The notes: a model not told the origin generated them from the letters alone. A DNA stretch of 64,000 bases from Citrus sinensis (GCF_022201045.2 NC_068561.1:22016501-22080500), one strand, 5' to 3'. Positions 35,960 through 48,241 are shown, counted from the stretch's first letter. Numbers and translations are program-made.

Positions 35960-37804
35960 GAACAAAAAGCAAAGAAAGCAAATAGGGTTGGCTGCCACCA
36001 CCCCCCTAGTCCACCTTTATCTTTTTCGCTAGTCCTTTCCCATGGATGATTCTCATTATCTTTACATTCAAGCTTAACATGTCAGCTACACCCACTCTTT
36101 CTTTCTTTATTATATCTCCTCTCTTACATATATAATAAGATAAAATAAAATTATATAAAACAAAAGCATTTGATTACGGTTTGTTTATTTCTTTCTTTCT
36201 CTCTCCAATTATCCCATGCTTCGATCTTGTCCTTTCTAGGAATCACAACTCCACCTCCACGTGGTCGTACTTGATTCGATTCATTACCCCTCTGAACGTG
36301 TAAAAACAGGTATCTTAAAGAACATTAACGAGAAACTGAAAATCGGCGGCGTTTCTAACTAACTGAAATCAATCCCATGCATATACTTTAATGATTAACT
36401 GCCGTGACTTAGTACGTACCGGCCTATAATAATTTCTGTCTTAATTATTTCTCTCAATCGTAATGCTGGAACCTCTTGCTACGTAGGTGCTAAGTTTTGT
36501 CGAATGTAAACGAATGTAAGGAGTCCCAATTACCATATTTGCTTTTCAACCTAATTAGCTTCGAATTCATGCATGCCACATCGAAATCGATGGTTAATTA
36601 AATGGTTAACAATTTATTGAACCCGTGCATTTTAGAAGGAACAATGATGCTTGTACCGAAAATTGTACAAAAATTAGCATAAAAATAATTGGAGAAAAAG
36701 AAAAAATGTTTGTTTTGCACTGAAACTTTTTGTCCTCTAGTGGGATGTGTTATTCTTTGTTTTAATTTCTGTGCACTTATCACTTGTTGGTTGAAAATAG
36801 TTTTTTGGGCTAAAAATATAAGTTCAGCGCAACTCTCAAATATTTAGCTACATAGTTTTTAAATACGAGTTAGGCTTATGATCTTCTTTATAATATTGGA
36901 GCTAAAATGATGTTCGAGTGTGGCCACAAAGACAAAGTAAAAAGATCGGTCTGTACATGATGGGGATAATTGAAAAAATACCTCACATCAACTAGGCAAA
37001 AAGACTGACATGTGTATAATAGGAAAAATATCTCACATTGATTGTGAATAAATTTTACGTTAAAAATATAAACCTGAGAAAACCTTCAATTCTGGAGCCT
37101 CTATGTAAGTCGTGGGTTTTGTCTCTCCACTATAGAAGTAGGGGAGTGATGAAATTAATTCACTCATGTATCATTTTTCTTTTTAGGAGACTTTCTGCAT
37201 CTGCTCTTGTACCTCTTTTCTAATTCAGTGAGATTAAAAAAAAAAATCGTAATTCTCTATAAATATATTCATCCTCTTTAAAATTCAAGAAGATTTTGAA
37301 TACGTACCAATGTACCAGGGCAATTATAATCTAATGAATTTACGTCATATATGCATTTATTTTGAAAATTGCCTACAAATTAGTGACTATATATATATAT
37401 ATGTAATCACCGAATATGTCGTTGTAGCTGAATAATATCGTAGCATCACTGGGCAAGAATCTAAGCAGTCTGAACTTTCTCCTCTTATAGAACTTAAAGC
37501 AAGGAAAATTCATTTCTCTCGATTGTTAGAGTTAGGATATAGTTCACAGTTATAACCTAAAGTGAAAGAAAGATGCTTATGATCCTTGGTAGTTTAGCCA
37601 CAGTATTTAGAGACATCGCACGAATTTATTTTTTTTTTTAATTTTAGTTAATTGAATAGCTATGATGATATATGCTTGATCATTGTGATCATATTTTCAA
37701 TTTCTTTAAAATTTCATACAAATTTGTAAAAGGATAAAGGGTGTACATCATATGTCTGTCATCACATCTACATGTCACAATTAAATCTTAAATACTAATA
37801 ATTA
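35960..37804. other. Intergenic, upstream of the NAC gene
   Basis: AT-rich. TA repeats at about 37390-37401. A segment at 36.9-37.25 kb has scattered phrases resembling an old LTR, but no ends or internal domains were found, so it is not called. No gene seen. Confidence 0.45.
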
Positions 37805-37820
37805 ATTAGTCACTTAGGGT
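37805..37820. repeat. Target-site duplication, left copy of SINE
   Basis: The 16-bp word ATTAGTCACTTAGGGT occurs here and again at 37948-37963, exactly bracketing the SINE-like element. Confidence 0.85.
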
Positions 37821-37947
37821 TGATTGTAGTGCAGCTGTAGCTTCTACCAGAACTCAGATTCGATTCTTGGGGGTGGTAGGGGGTAAAAATGTATTTGGCC
37901 TACACCCCCCCCCCCCCCCCCCCAACCTTTTGAAAAGGAAAAAAAAA
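37821..37947 (+). mobile_element. tRNA-derived SINE
   Basis: A 127-bp insertion is flanked by a perfect 16-bp direct repeat and ends in an A-rich tail (GGAAAAAAAAA), both marks of LINE-mediated retroposition. The head has a tRNA-like arrangement: an A-box-like GTAGTGCAGCTGTAGC and, about 35 bases on, a B-box-like AGATTCGATTCT. A 19-base C run (37905-37923) lies between head and tail. The intact target duplication suggests the insertion is recent. The family cannot be named from one copy. Confidence 0.8.
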
Positions 37948-38350
37948 ATTAGTCACTTAGGGTGCATTTACTAAACTTGTATTACACTGTATTGTATTAC
38001 AATAAAACACTATTTTTGTGCTAATCCATAATCATTTAAATTTTATTATTTAATAAATTTAAATAATAATATAAGGTAGTAATAAACCTAAATATTTAAT
38101 AAATAAATGATAACACATTATTTTACTTTCATTACATAAGTGATTTTACTTCAAATACGTAAAAAATTATATTAGTTTTATTTAATGATTTATAAAATAC
38201 TAAATTTGAATATAAATAATAATAGTTGACTACCTTTTAAGGGTGGAGTAAATTAATTAATCCCAGCATTAAGTAATCTCGTCAAGGGTGAATTGGGTTA
38301 GCGCAGTTGAAGGTTCAACAAGTGGGATCCATGTGGGACCAGCTTTTTTC

Positions 38351-38376
38351 CACGTGAAGACAAAGGGTTCCACGTG
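38351..38376. promoter_or_regulatory. Paired G-boxes with no assigned gene
   Basis: Two CACGTG G-boxes start exactly 20 bases apart (38351 and 38371), both within CCACGTG. The surrounding 38.28-38.58 kb is more GC-rich than the flanks and is followed by a pyrimidine-rich stretch like a plant 5' leader. bHLH/bZIP factors bind G-boxes. No credible coding exon follows within the next 2 kb. Confidence 0.45.
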
Positions 38377-38599
38377 GCAAAACAGGATGACTTGGCAGGC
38401 CTGGTCCTTTTCAGGAAGCGAAGCGATGCTATTCCCTTCCAAATTTGTTCTTCCTTCGCGTCTCTATCTCGCATACTTTTCCTTTTCCTTTTCGTCAATC
38501 CATCCATCTTTTGCTACTTTTCTTCTTTTCCAGGGCTTGTTGTTTTCAATATTATACGTATCTTCGTTCTCGTTACGATCTTATGTTAACTAATTTCAC

Positions 38600-39960
38600 T
38601 TTAAAAAAAAAAAAAAAAAACCATCATAACTGAAAAAAAATAAAAATAAAAATTGAGTTTAATTTAATATATGTAAGAAAAATTATAAATATATAATATA
38701 TTTATGAAATTAGAATGTGTACAACTAACAAACAGATTGAATTATAAAAACCATATCTTGTAATTAACTAGGAAATATATTATACACGGTACAAGCTAAA
38801 ATTCCATTGCCAAATAAATTTAAATTAATTCCCCAATAAAAATTAACAATCATTAGATACCAGAAAAAGGTGGTTTTGGCTTATTCTATCATAAAGGCAA
38901 GCAGACGTTTGAACACGTTTTCAACTTAAACCACCAACATTTTCTTTTATTTATTAATTTGTAAGGATTTAGTTTTATTTTAAAAATTGATTAATCCAGA
39001 AACTGTTGCCGAAAGGTGGCACCGTGATGTCATCTTCTTTTTTTTTTTTTTTTTTTTTTTGGGAGTTCGAAATCTGAATCCTCCGACGTCACATGAATCA
39101 ATCAAATGGCTAAGAGGAAAATACAGAGAGGGGGAAAAAAAAAAACAAAAGTGAAACAAATTAATAATAATTTATTTATTTAGAAGGAAGCCCTCATTTC
39201 TTCTTATCTTTGTATTAAAGAAAGAACAACAATTATGTGTATATCCAAATATTATAGGAAAGGTACACCGAGAGAAGAGCATTCACATGGGATTCTCGGT
39301 GGTCCATTCTTCTTCATATTCATAAAATAAAAACCAATTTTAGGTCAGACAATAAGAATTTGTTTTTTTTTTTTTAAGTGTCATTATAGTAGTAATATTC
39401 TTTTCAAATAACATTACAATCTTTTTATTTTAAAAGAGTATACGTTAATTTATCACATCTTCTTGTTAATATCTCAGTTTATTGGGCTTCTTTCAAGTGA
39501 ATACGTACAAATTTACAATTTTCAGCGGGGTGGGATGAAGTGCATGTGCTATATTTATCTAGTCCAGACATAATAATTTAATGGGAGATTTTTAATTTTT
39601 CATTCTAAAATCAACGTATGTCACTTACTTCCTACTATTTTTACAATATTTAAAACCCTTTATCGCGCCAAAAATATAAAGAAAAAGATGGATAAATGAG
39701 TCATTTGTCAAATAATTTATTTTTAGAATACAAAATATATATTTATTATAAAATATTTAAAAAATTAAAAATAAGAAAAGTATCTATTATTAATTTTTTA
39801 TTCACACCAAAACATACATTTTTTTATTTTAATTTCTCTATTTATATGACTTATTTAATTTATGCTATATATAAACAAAAGTATCTTTGAAATTAAGGGT
39901 CAGACTATAAAATTATAATACCAAGAGAATTTTTAGTTATTATGAAGATAATACGAAATA
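38600..39960. other. Intergenic, AT-rich
   Basis: Contains T and A homopolymers (about 38603-38620 and 39038-39060) and nothing else that can be supported. Confidence 0.5.
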
Positions 39961-39962
39961 AG

Positions 39963-39966
<4 letters not shown>

Positions 39967-39998
<32 letters not shown>

Positions 39999-40151
39999 CA
40001 GTCAATAATTTTAAAGTACGGGAAAATGCGGAAAACCTTTAAAACCGCATGGTTTTAAAGACTTAAAAATATAAGCCTTTAATGCCGTGTGGTTTTAAAA
40101 CTTTCCCGCACTTTAAAATTCCTGACCAGAAAATTATTATATATATATATA
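39967..40151. repeat. Foldback (MITE-like) element within TA repeats
   Basis: Two inverted arms of roughly 55-65 bases face each other across a short AT centre. The left arm includes ATTTTAAAGTACGGGAAAA and the right arm, reverse complemented, reads ATTTTAAAGTGCGGGAAAG. Further matches (ACCGCATGG and ACCACACGG type words) follow. TA repeats flank both sides (about 39967-39994 and 40137-40152). The layout fits a MITE that inserted into a TA microsatellite. Arms are imperfect, so it is not new. Confidence 0.65.
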
Positions 40152-40755
40152 TATTTATTTATTTATTTCAGTAAAGAAAAACAGGCAATCTTCTCGAATT
40201 TTTATTCTATCTGGCTAATTCATCACCTATCATTAATAAGCGTAAACTTTGTTATTCATTGCCACTTCACCCTGAATTTCAAACGTGCCGTTAAACAGAG
40301 GAGATATTGGCTGCAATATTTCCCGTTAACCCTTAAGTTTTAATATTTCTATTTTCCAACTTGGTTCGGGGATTAATTCATTCACACAAAAATATAAACA
40401 TTTATAGAAACAAGATAAAGTAAGTACCCTGCTATATTTGAGTGCACTTGTTTACTAGCCCTTCCAGCATTTACATCGATTCATATGCACAGAAAATTCT
40501 GCAGCAAATTTTGTATGCATACAGATATAGAGCATAACTTCCGCAACAATTTTGCCTTGTACAAAGAAAACTTAAGCCTTTGCTCTGATAGCTTTCTCAA
40601 ACATGTAACAACATCCAGCAACTCATTGTTAAGTGAGCACTTTGTTAGCCAGTCTGAGATCTCCAGCACCGAATTATTAAGTGAACCAACATTTTCTAGC
40701 TCTGTTATATGTGAGGACCAATCTAAAATAAACTCACAATCAGTTAGTGTGCCAG

Positions 40756-43700
40756 TTAGCTCCTCATCTGATTTTGGTTCAAGTTACTGTATTCCTCAAT
40801 GCCGTACTTCTGGTACACCACTACCTGATTTTCTTCCCACCATCGCTCTGCTGCCTTCTCGGTGAATCGCCTCCGGCTACAAAACAAGCAGCGAGGACAA
40901 ATAAATCTTTATTTGAACTGCTTTCAGATCAACATGGGGTCTTTTTTTTTTCTTTTGTATTTTTTGGGGTTAAAGATCAATGCAGGTTGAGTTCAAAGAA
41001 TATACCATACAAAAAGATATGATTCACTTGATAGAACATTACCTAAATCGTACTCGCTTTAACCCCTTCTGCCCACTCGGCAAAGTTGTAAATGTGATAT
41101 ATATGCCAGGTTCATACTGCTCTGCATATTCAAGCTTAGATGCCTTTGTTCCCTTTTGTTGAGGCTCTGTTCTTGCAACCTTTGAGTCCTCCACGGATCC
41201 ACTACTATTGTCGTGGCATAACTCTCTCCCATACACTGATTTTAACTTATTGGAGAACACAATAGGGGAGCTACATAGGCTATCTACTTTCCTGTCTTTC
41301 GGTAATTTAACTTCAGGATGTTTATCAGTATCAAGCTTTGGAGGAAGATTTGCATCAACCCCTTCTTTTGCTTCTTTTGCAGCGGATATTTTTTCTGATA
41401 GCGTATGAAGCTGCCCAATAAGATTGATATGCTAAGTTTAAATAAAAGTTAAACCATGCACCAGTGGCATATCAAATTAAGAAATTTTATGGTTTTCCAT
41501 CAATAATTTGATAGCCCAATTGTGGAGTTCTCATTTCCAATTGTAAAAGACATAAACAAGAAAAGTAACTCAATTAAATAAGCTGATGTAGATTATAGAT
41601 TATTAGATTGATAAAATAACATGCAGTCAATACTAGAAGACAGAGATCTTGCATGGTTCAGTTTCAGGCCCACCTCACCAGGCCAGTAAAAAAGTAAGAA
41701 AAATCACCATGAAATCTTGATGATGACTTGATACAATTGATAAAAACTGATTGAAACTATAAATAAAACGGAAATGATAGAGAAATTGACTTCTTTCAGG
41801 GGATTAAAAAGATCAGCAGTTTTTTACCCCAAAAAGTTGAGCAACACATCAATAGTCCAAGGTGTGATAAATGATAGATGGATAATCCCAGCTGCAAAGC
41901 TACGAATTATCGGGCCATCTAATATAACAGCAAGAAAACAATACTTACCCTCACTGCCAAAGCTTTTATAATCTCCTTTGCTGCTTTACACTTTTCAGCT
42001 TCCTCCCTCGCCAATGACCAAGCTTCCTCAATTTTTTGTTGGCATTCTTGAACCTTCTGATTTCCAATTTGACATTGCTTTTCAAGGTTCCTGGCCTGTT
42101 CAAAGTAAACCAAACAATATAATACATACATACATGTATTAACCAAAATACAAGAAACCAACTGATAATCAACTTCAAAACTCTAAATCATGAGAAAATT
42201 AATCAAGCAATTACCTGATCTCTAAGCCTCTGAACTTCTTCATTGAGCATCTTATTTGATTCAGACAAGTCTTTCTCTACAGTCGAGGCAATGGGAATAA
42301 AATTTGATCCCAAAGATATCTTTCGCAAAAGGGGTGAGTGGGTAGACATTTGGGTTTTAGGAATCGGAGTAGGTTCCACAGATTTTTCATGACAATGAGT
42401 TTTGAATCGGATAGGGCAAGAAACTTGCCCCCATCTTTGTAGTCCAGATGACAAAGAAGAAGCAGACTCCAAGCATTCACCGGGTTTCCTTTCGACATTT
42501 CTAGACTGTTTACTAGTAAATGATTGACCTCTTGAAGGAGTCAATGCTCCCTTCTCTTCCTTCACCTCTTCAGATAAACTACCCTGCAAGTTCAATAAAT
42601 TCCTTGGACTCTGATTTTCCTGCTTTAACAGCCTTCCTGAATGCGTTATCTTTTGCAAATGGTTGTAGCATGTATCACAGACACGGGAAGGCTTGCCCTT
42701 ATTTGGTGTCAAGGATGCATTTATTATTTTCTTCGTACTACAAGCACTGCAAAAGTGAAGACCACAATTATAACAGTTGTGTTTCTTCCTCCTAAACCCA
42801 AAGGGCATTCTACATTGACTACAAGATGACTGATCACCAACAGAGATAGATTTATGTAAACAGATTGCAGCAGTTATACTTGATCCACATACTACACTCT
42901 CGACCTGCCTATCTCTCAAAGCCTCAACAAAAGTTGGTGTTTCTCTCTCTTGACTATCACCTAATCCTAGCTGTCCATTTGCATTTTTCCCCCATGTGTA
43001 AACACTTCCTCCCGAAGTCAAGACAGCGACATGATATGATCCCGATGAGATTCCCTTAACAAACTCCTCTTTAAGCTTTCCTTCAACAACTGTTATTGAC
43101 CTATCCTTTGCCTTTGGATTCCCTAACTGCCCATGCACTGCACTTCCCATTGTATAAACTTTACCTAAACCAGTAAGTCCAACAGTCAACATTCTTCCAC
43201 ATGAAGCTTGTACAAAATCAAAATCTACAAGTCGTGTGACACATGTTGGTAAAAGCTTTCTCTCTCCATCCACATGCCCAAGTCTCCCTTTATCAGCATC
43301 ACCCCAAGTGAATAATTTCCCACCAATGGCGTTTGACTTGCAACGATCAACCATGATATCCACAATAGCAGCCGTGTGCCATGGTCCACATGCAACAGAT
43401 TTTACTTTTAGTCCCCTTAGAGATTCAACTTCTTTTGGTTGTGAAACATTTTGCAAATTCCCATGCCCAAGAACCCCAAAAGTTCCATCTCCATATGTAA
43501 ATAATTGCCCAGAAGTGGAGACAATTGCTGTATGCCACTCCCCACAAGCTACTTTTGATACCCTTACACCATCCAAAGTATCAAAAAGTTTACGTGGAAG
43601 CCAGTGGCTTCTACTTCTCCTCTCACCAACTAAATCAGCACCATGATTATTATGACCCCATGTATATATTTCACCAGATTTTGTCAGTGCACATGTTTGA

Positions 43701-46316
43701 AATTCACCACATGACACAGACTGTACATTGATCCCACTGAGGCATTCAACAAGTTTTGGACAGCTTACATCCATATTTACTTTGTGGCCAAGCCTTCCAT
43801 CTTTTCCCTCCCCCCAACAAAAAACTTCTCCTTCTTTAGTAACTAAGGCTGCGTGTTTTGCTCCCAAAGATATATTTTGTACGTCTAACATCACAGCTGA
43901 TTCAAGCAATTTAGGCAATAAAGCATCCACCTGTGTTTTGTTCTGGCTAACAGAACCATCAACTGCACCTCCAATATCTCCCCCAAGCACACCTTCCCCC
44001 CAGATCATGACATCTTTCAGAATATCTTTTCTTTCTATTAGGGGAGACCCGTAAGTGGGTGTGACAAGCCTATGAGACTCATTCTTTGGACATCGTGTGT
44101 CAGCATAATTCAATTCCCACTTCATGAAATTCTCTGTTTCCATATGTGGAGAACTTGGAGTTATGATGTTGGATAAATTTTGAATCTGTGATGAACTTGA
44201 TTCTGATGAATAAAAGCTGTCTGAAGAATATGATAATCCATCAGAAAAACACCTTTCTGAAAGTGAAAGAGAAGGACTCCCACATAAGCTGCGGACCTTG
44301 AGCACAGAAAGGAACAGAATCAAATTATTTTATAGGTAAAGTTGCAGAGTTGCTTTAATCACAGCTAGAAAAGGAAAATTATTTCTGTTGTAAACAACTG
44401 TAGCAGGGTATTTAAAACCTGAGATAATTCAGTGGCATCCTCTAGAAGTCCTAGATTGTGCTTTCTTCTTATATAACTAGCCGGACTACTAACACAGCTC
44501 TGTACCCCTCTTTTCTCCCTCAAACAAGAGAATGTTCTGGAACGACGACAGCTAGATATCGCAGCTCTGAGGCCTAAAAACCAAGATTCAGCTTGAACTT
44601 TGTCCTTGCAAATCTACGAAGAAGATAACAGACAAAATATCAGTAATCCATAAACTGTAATGATAGGAACAAACTCAAACAAGTAGAACAGGAAAAAAAA
44701 AAACTCAAACTAGTAGCTTAATTACAGGGCATGCAGCAGCACAAGTTCTATGCTTACCAGATCAAGTGAGCGCTCACCATTTGCATATATGATTGAAAAG
44801 GACTGCTGCTTCCTATCCGGTTGAGGTTGACATTGAAAATTTACCTACAAAGAGTAAAATCACTATTCATATAAATGAGAAATGTCCAATATAGCAATGG
44901 AACTGGATGTTACGCAGTCGTTTTGAAACATACAGTCCTCTGCCCCATTATAATCTTAGTAACTGAGTTCAATCTCAATTGCTTTTCTTTTTGGCCGGAG
45001 TACCAAATCAAGAATTTCTCATCCTGTAAAGTAAATGGATACTCATTAGCCGAAAGCTTGAACGTGTAAAGCTGTAAGAATGTTTACTATATTACATGAA
45101 TTTCCTTCCATCTCATCACTAATGTATACATAAACTACCACCCAAAGTTTAATCAGAATAGTCATTCGGGTTTCTCTAAAGCCAGCTTGACAGGCTAGAG
45201 CATATTATTCTTGAATCCACCACAATAATACCATTAGCTAGTAACACAGCTCAGTCTGGTTTTTATCTACCATATGTAACAATGTTTTAACATGGACTTA
45301 TATTTTGATATCCACATTAGCCTGACATATCTTTTGAAAAAATGAGGAACGCCGGTTTCAACTCAACTCAGTTATAGTAGCTTATCTCAAACCAAATTGA
45401 ACTTTAAACAGTTACAGTTCTTTAAGTGCAATATCAAATTTACTAACCATTGAAAGCCTGAAAGGGCAGAACCTAGGCTTCCCCCTTCTTCCACACTTCA
45501 AGAGGTGTGCCCCTTTCTTTATGGCCAGAATTGCCTGCAATCACAATAAAATTATGAGACTATATCTCTACAAGAACCTTAAAGAAAATTTAAACATTGT
45601 CACATAAAAGGAAAACATTAATATAGTGTTATCTAGCAAAAATGAATTAAAATCAACAGTTTTTCCACCGACCACTGTAACAAATAGTTTCTATAAAATC
45701 ATAGAAAGCTAGAATAATTAGATTCAAGAAATCAACCACTACCAGAGAAAAACAAAAGAAATTTCCTTTGCATTTAAAAAAAAGAAAAAAGAAAAGCTGA
45801 ATTGATTACGAAGAAGAAATAATACATAATAGCTATAGAAAATGCTGAAAATACACCTACCAGCATACTCAAAACAAAAGAAACAAACTGTCATGACCCA
45901 AAAATTATAAATATAAAAGCAAAGAAACTGCATTTAAATATACCAAATAATTATGAACAGAGTCCAAAAAAAATCGTTCAGCCTAGCAACAAAACTTACA
46001 AAACCAACAAAGCGATCACAACTAATAATTGATCGTGTTCAAAACAGAAAAGCAACTCAGAAATTGATTCCTACTTGCATTACTCTACTTCATCACATTC
46101 CTAGCACTGAGAAGCAAGAATAAACAACTTTCTAAGAAAATTACAGACAAAGCAATGATGCTAAGAAAACGGCAGCAAACAAAAAAAAGAAGAAAGGAAA
46201 AAGAAAATCCCAGATCAAAGGATAGAATTTTGTAGAAGAAAAATGAGAACCTGTTGAACGTTTCTATCAAGAGGGACGACAGGTATTGTAGTTAAGAAAT
46301 CATCTTCTTCAGCCAT
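40756..46316 (-). CDS. PH, RCC1 and FYVE domain protein (PRAF) with C-terminal BRX domain
   Basis: Nine minus-strand exons, 46316-46251, 45534-45448, 45023-44934, 44844-44758, 44613-44419, 44296-42215, 42095-41949, 41410-41043 and 40876-40756, encode 1080 residues, the normal PRAF length. A PH domain spans about residues 20-140 and ends in ESWFLGLRAAIS. RCC1 propeller repeats occupy about 270-656 (FCWGEGKDGRLGH, IYTWGHNNHG, LFTWGDADKGRLGH, VYTWGKNANGQLGLGD). A FYVE zinc finger follows at about 656-726 with the Cys pairs and RKKHNCYNCGLHFC, the plant PRAF variant of the RHHCR motif. Then come a coiled coil (about 850-910) and a BRX domain (about 1008-1064, EQYEPGIYITFTTLPSG...RRRFTEKAAERWW). 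These proteins bind phosphoinositides and may act as exchange factors for small GTPases. The specific paralog is not assigned. Confidence 0.95.
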
Positions 46317-47231
46317 GCTGTGGAAGAGAATTGAATTTGCTTTTTAGCCAACAGACAAAAAAAAAAAAAAGAGAGAAAGCTGAAGAATGTAGTTTTTATT
46401 ATTATGTAACTGTGTGTTAGAAGGAATAATGCATGAGAAAGGATGAAGAAGAAGAATAATTCTGGATGTTGCTTTGTTTCCTCTGCTTTGCGCAGAGAGT
46501 ATCAAAATTCTTTTTCTCTACAGAGAAAGAGAAAGAGAAAGAGAGAGAGGTCTGTGTTGTTGTTGTTATTATAATGGAAAATAATAATTCTCATGTATAT
46601 ATATATATATATAGCAAGAAAAGGATGCCAACTACTATCCACTGTGTCTGTGTGTGTAAATTACGGAGTTTTCTCCTCTGTTGGTCTGTCTGTTTCATTG
46701 AGAATCCGTTTCTTCCATTGCTTTGATATTCGTGCTCTCAGACACTGGCAGTTGTCATAAGTAAGCTACTGACACTCTCTGCTCAATTTCATTGACACCC
46801 TTTTCCTTCTGTATATTGTCTTTCTCATGCAAGAAAAATCAAGTCAATACGATATCATCCAACCTCCGAAAATCAATAAATATATAAATATATCATAGAG
46901 AAGTGAAAAATTCAAAAACTAATTCAGAGAAACATCGATAATTTATTTTCAGTCTAAAAATTTTAAGCCTTTCCATATATTATGATATTAAATCTTCATA
47001 TTCTTTAACAATAAAATACATTTTAACGTGTAAATATATATATATAAATTTTAATTAAATTTCAATTAATCTCATGTAAGTTTATGTAGTGCAACATTAA
47101 AAACATTTAAAATATTAAAGTTCAATGTCTGTTAAAGTACCAACATTAGTTCCAACTGTCACGGATGTCTCTGAATTAAAAATCTTACCTCTAATTAAAT
47201 TTGTCCTAATCCAGTAGAAGCTGTTTATGTT
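46317..47231. other. PRAF promoter region with GA and TA microsatellites
   Basis: A GA-rich repeat at about 46524-46549 and TA repeats at 46594-46611 and 47033-47044 lie upstream of the PRAF gene. GA/CT stretches are common in plant core promoters. No gene seen. Confidence 0.5.
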
Positions 47232-47240
47232 TTACATATT
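47232..47240. repeat. 9-bp target-site duplication, left copy
   Basis: TTACATATT directly precedes the MULE and recurs perfectly at 49333-49341 right after it. Nine bases is the Mutator superfamily length. Confidence 0.9.
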
Positions 47241-47564
47241 GGGAAATTTACGAAAATAACCATAAAAATTTTGTTATTTTCACAATTAACCCTCTCAACT
47301 TTTTTCTATCAACATTAGCCAAACACACGCTTTTCTCCCCAAATTACCCTTCTTTACAGACCAAAAGCAACTTTCTTTCTCACATATCGTCAAACCAAAG
47401 GCAGCTTTCCACTCTTTAATCATCAACCAACGGCGACGGCAAAAGACAACGATAAAAGTGAAATCCGATCATAATCTATCCGGATCCAACAGTAATCGGC
47501 ATCACATGAGTTATTTTTTGAACTTGCTCGAGAGTTTCAGTGAACTGAGTCGTGGGTGAATATG

Positions 47565-47705
47565 GCGACAGGTGCCTGTCGCAAAAAAACTTAGTGCGAC
47601 AGGCACCTGTCGCACTTAGCTTGGTGCGACAGCAACCTGTCGCACTTAGCTTGGTGCGACAGCAACCTGTCGCACTTAGCTTGGTGCGACAGCAACCTGT
47701 CGCAC
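47565..47705. repeat. Tandem array of 30-bp units with an internal palindrome
   Basis: Five near-perfect palindromes of the form (G)TGCGACAGnnnCTGTCGCA occur at 47565-47582, 47594-47615, 47624-47645, 47654-47675 and 47684-47705. The last four have a strict 30-bp period, with the linker TTAGCTTG between them. The unit is a multiple of three, so the minus-strand frame repeats TKLSATGCCR. Each unit could extrude as a hairpin. Confidence 0.9.
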
Positions 47706-47815
47706 CAAGTTTTATTCGAGGATTAATCGCACCAAGTTTTGCTTTTCCATAAGTGCGAGCTACAGAGGGTCCAGCCTTCAACAAGTTCGGTTTTGTGTCA
47801 CTTCGAAGCCATAAA

Positions 47816-48085
47816 TCATTCCAAATTCTTACAGCTCAACGTCAAACTCAGCAACCCAGAACTTGAAAAGCCCCAAGAACGTGAAAGATCAATAGATTGA
47901 AGTGTAAAGCTAGTGATTTTCGATATTGCAAATAAAGAATGGTCATTTATGCGTGGATAGAGACTGAGATCAAGATGGGTTGTGTTTGAATATCGAATGA
48001 GAACAGCTGGTAAGTGCTCTTGGCGAAGAGGCTTCAGTTTCTTGCGGTGCTTTGATTCTGTAATGTAAAACGATTTGCAAACCAA
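47816..48085 (-). pseudogene. Captured F-box/LRR-repeat gene fragment
   Basis: About 85 codons on the minus strand read VCKSFYITESKHRKKLKPLR, then NTTHLDLSLYPRINDHSLFA and LQSIDLSRSWGFSSSGLLSL. This is the junction between the F-box tail and the first leucine-rich repeats of FBL3/4-type F-box/LRR proteins, which select substrates for SCF ubiquitin ligases. The F-box core and most repeats are missing. The homology starts right beside a palindromic repeat copy (48086) and ends at a stop soon after CKNLE. It is a gene fragment carried by the Pack-MULE and not a full gene. Confidence 0.8.
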
Positions 48086-48151
48086 CCTGTCGCACTTAGC
48101 TTGGTGCGACAGGCACCTGTCGCACCAAGTTTTATTCGAGGATTAATCGCA
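48086..48151. repeat. Second copy of the palindromic repeat and its tail
   Basis: This copy repeats the end of the main array (47671-47731) almost exactly: CTGTCGCACTTAGCTTGGTG, one full palindrome (48104-48125), then CCAAGTTTTATTCGAGGATT and AATCGCA. The F-box/LRR fragment therefore lies between two direct copies of the repeat, as if inserted into, or duplicated with, the array. Confidence 0.85.
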
Positions 48152-48241
48152 TTTGCTTGGTTATTGTTTTGCTGGAAGAAAATAGAGTTGATGAAGATGG
48201 AAGTTCCAGAGGCACGCTTGCTCAACAACATGGCTTGGCAC
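48152..48241 (+). pseudogene. Possible captured 3' exon of an unidentified gene
   Basis: A plus-strand frame reads LVIVLLEENRVDEDGSSRGT then LAQQHGLAHFVA and stops, followed by T-rich DNA that looks like a 3' UTR. It has the hydrophilic, mixed-composition look of a real C-terminus, unlike the repeat around it. I do not recognise the parent gene. Confidence 0.35.

Noticed and set aside
36890-37250. Possible old LTR-like remnant
   Set aside because: Only a vague resemblance in phrasing. No terminal dinucleotides, target duplication or internal domains were found.
39036-39090. Reverse-strand SINE suggested by a long T run and a B-box-like TTTCGAACTCCC
   Set aside because: Head region and target duplication could not be found, so the match may be chance.
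43236-44054. Plus-strand open frames across the PRAF gene
   Set aside because: They are antisense shadows of the large RCC1/FYVE exon and have no family features.
47565-47705. CRISPR-like array
   Set aside because: The repeats are contiguous 30-bp tandem units with a fixed linker, without unique spacers, in a plant transposon.
47476-47784. Minus-strand frame with repeated TKLSATGCCR
   Set aside because: The frame exists only because the palindromic repeat is 30 bp long, a multiple of three. It is transposon repeat DNA, not a repeat protein gene.
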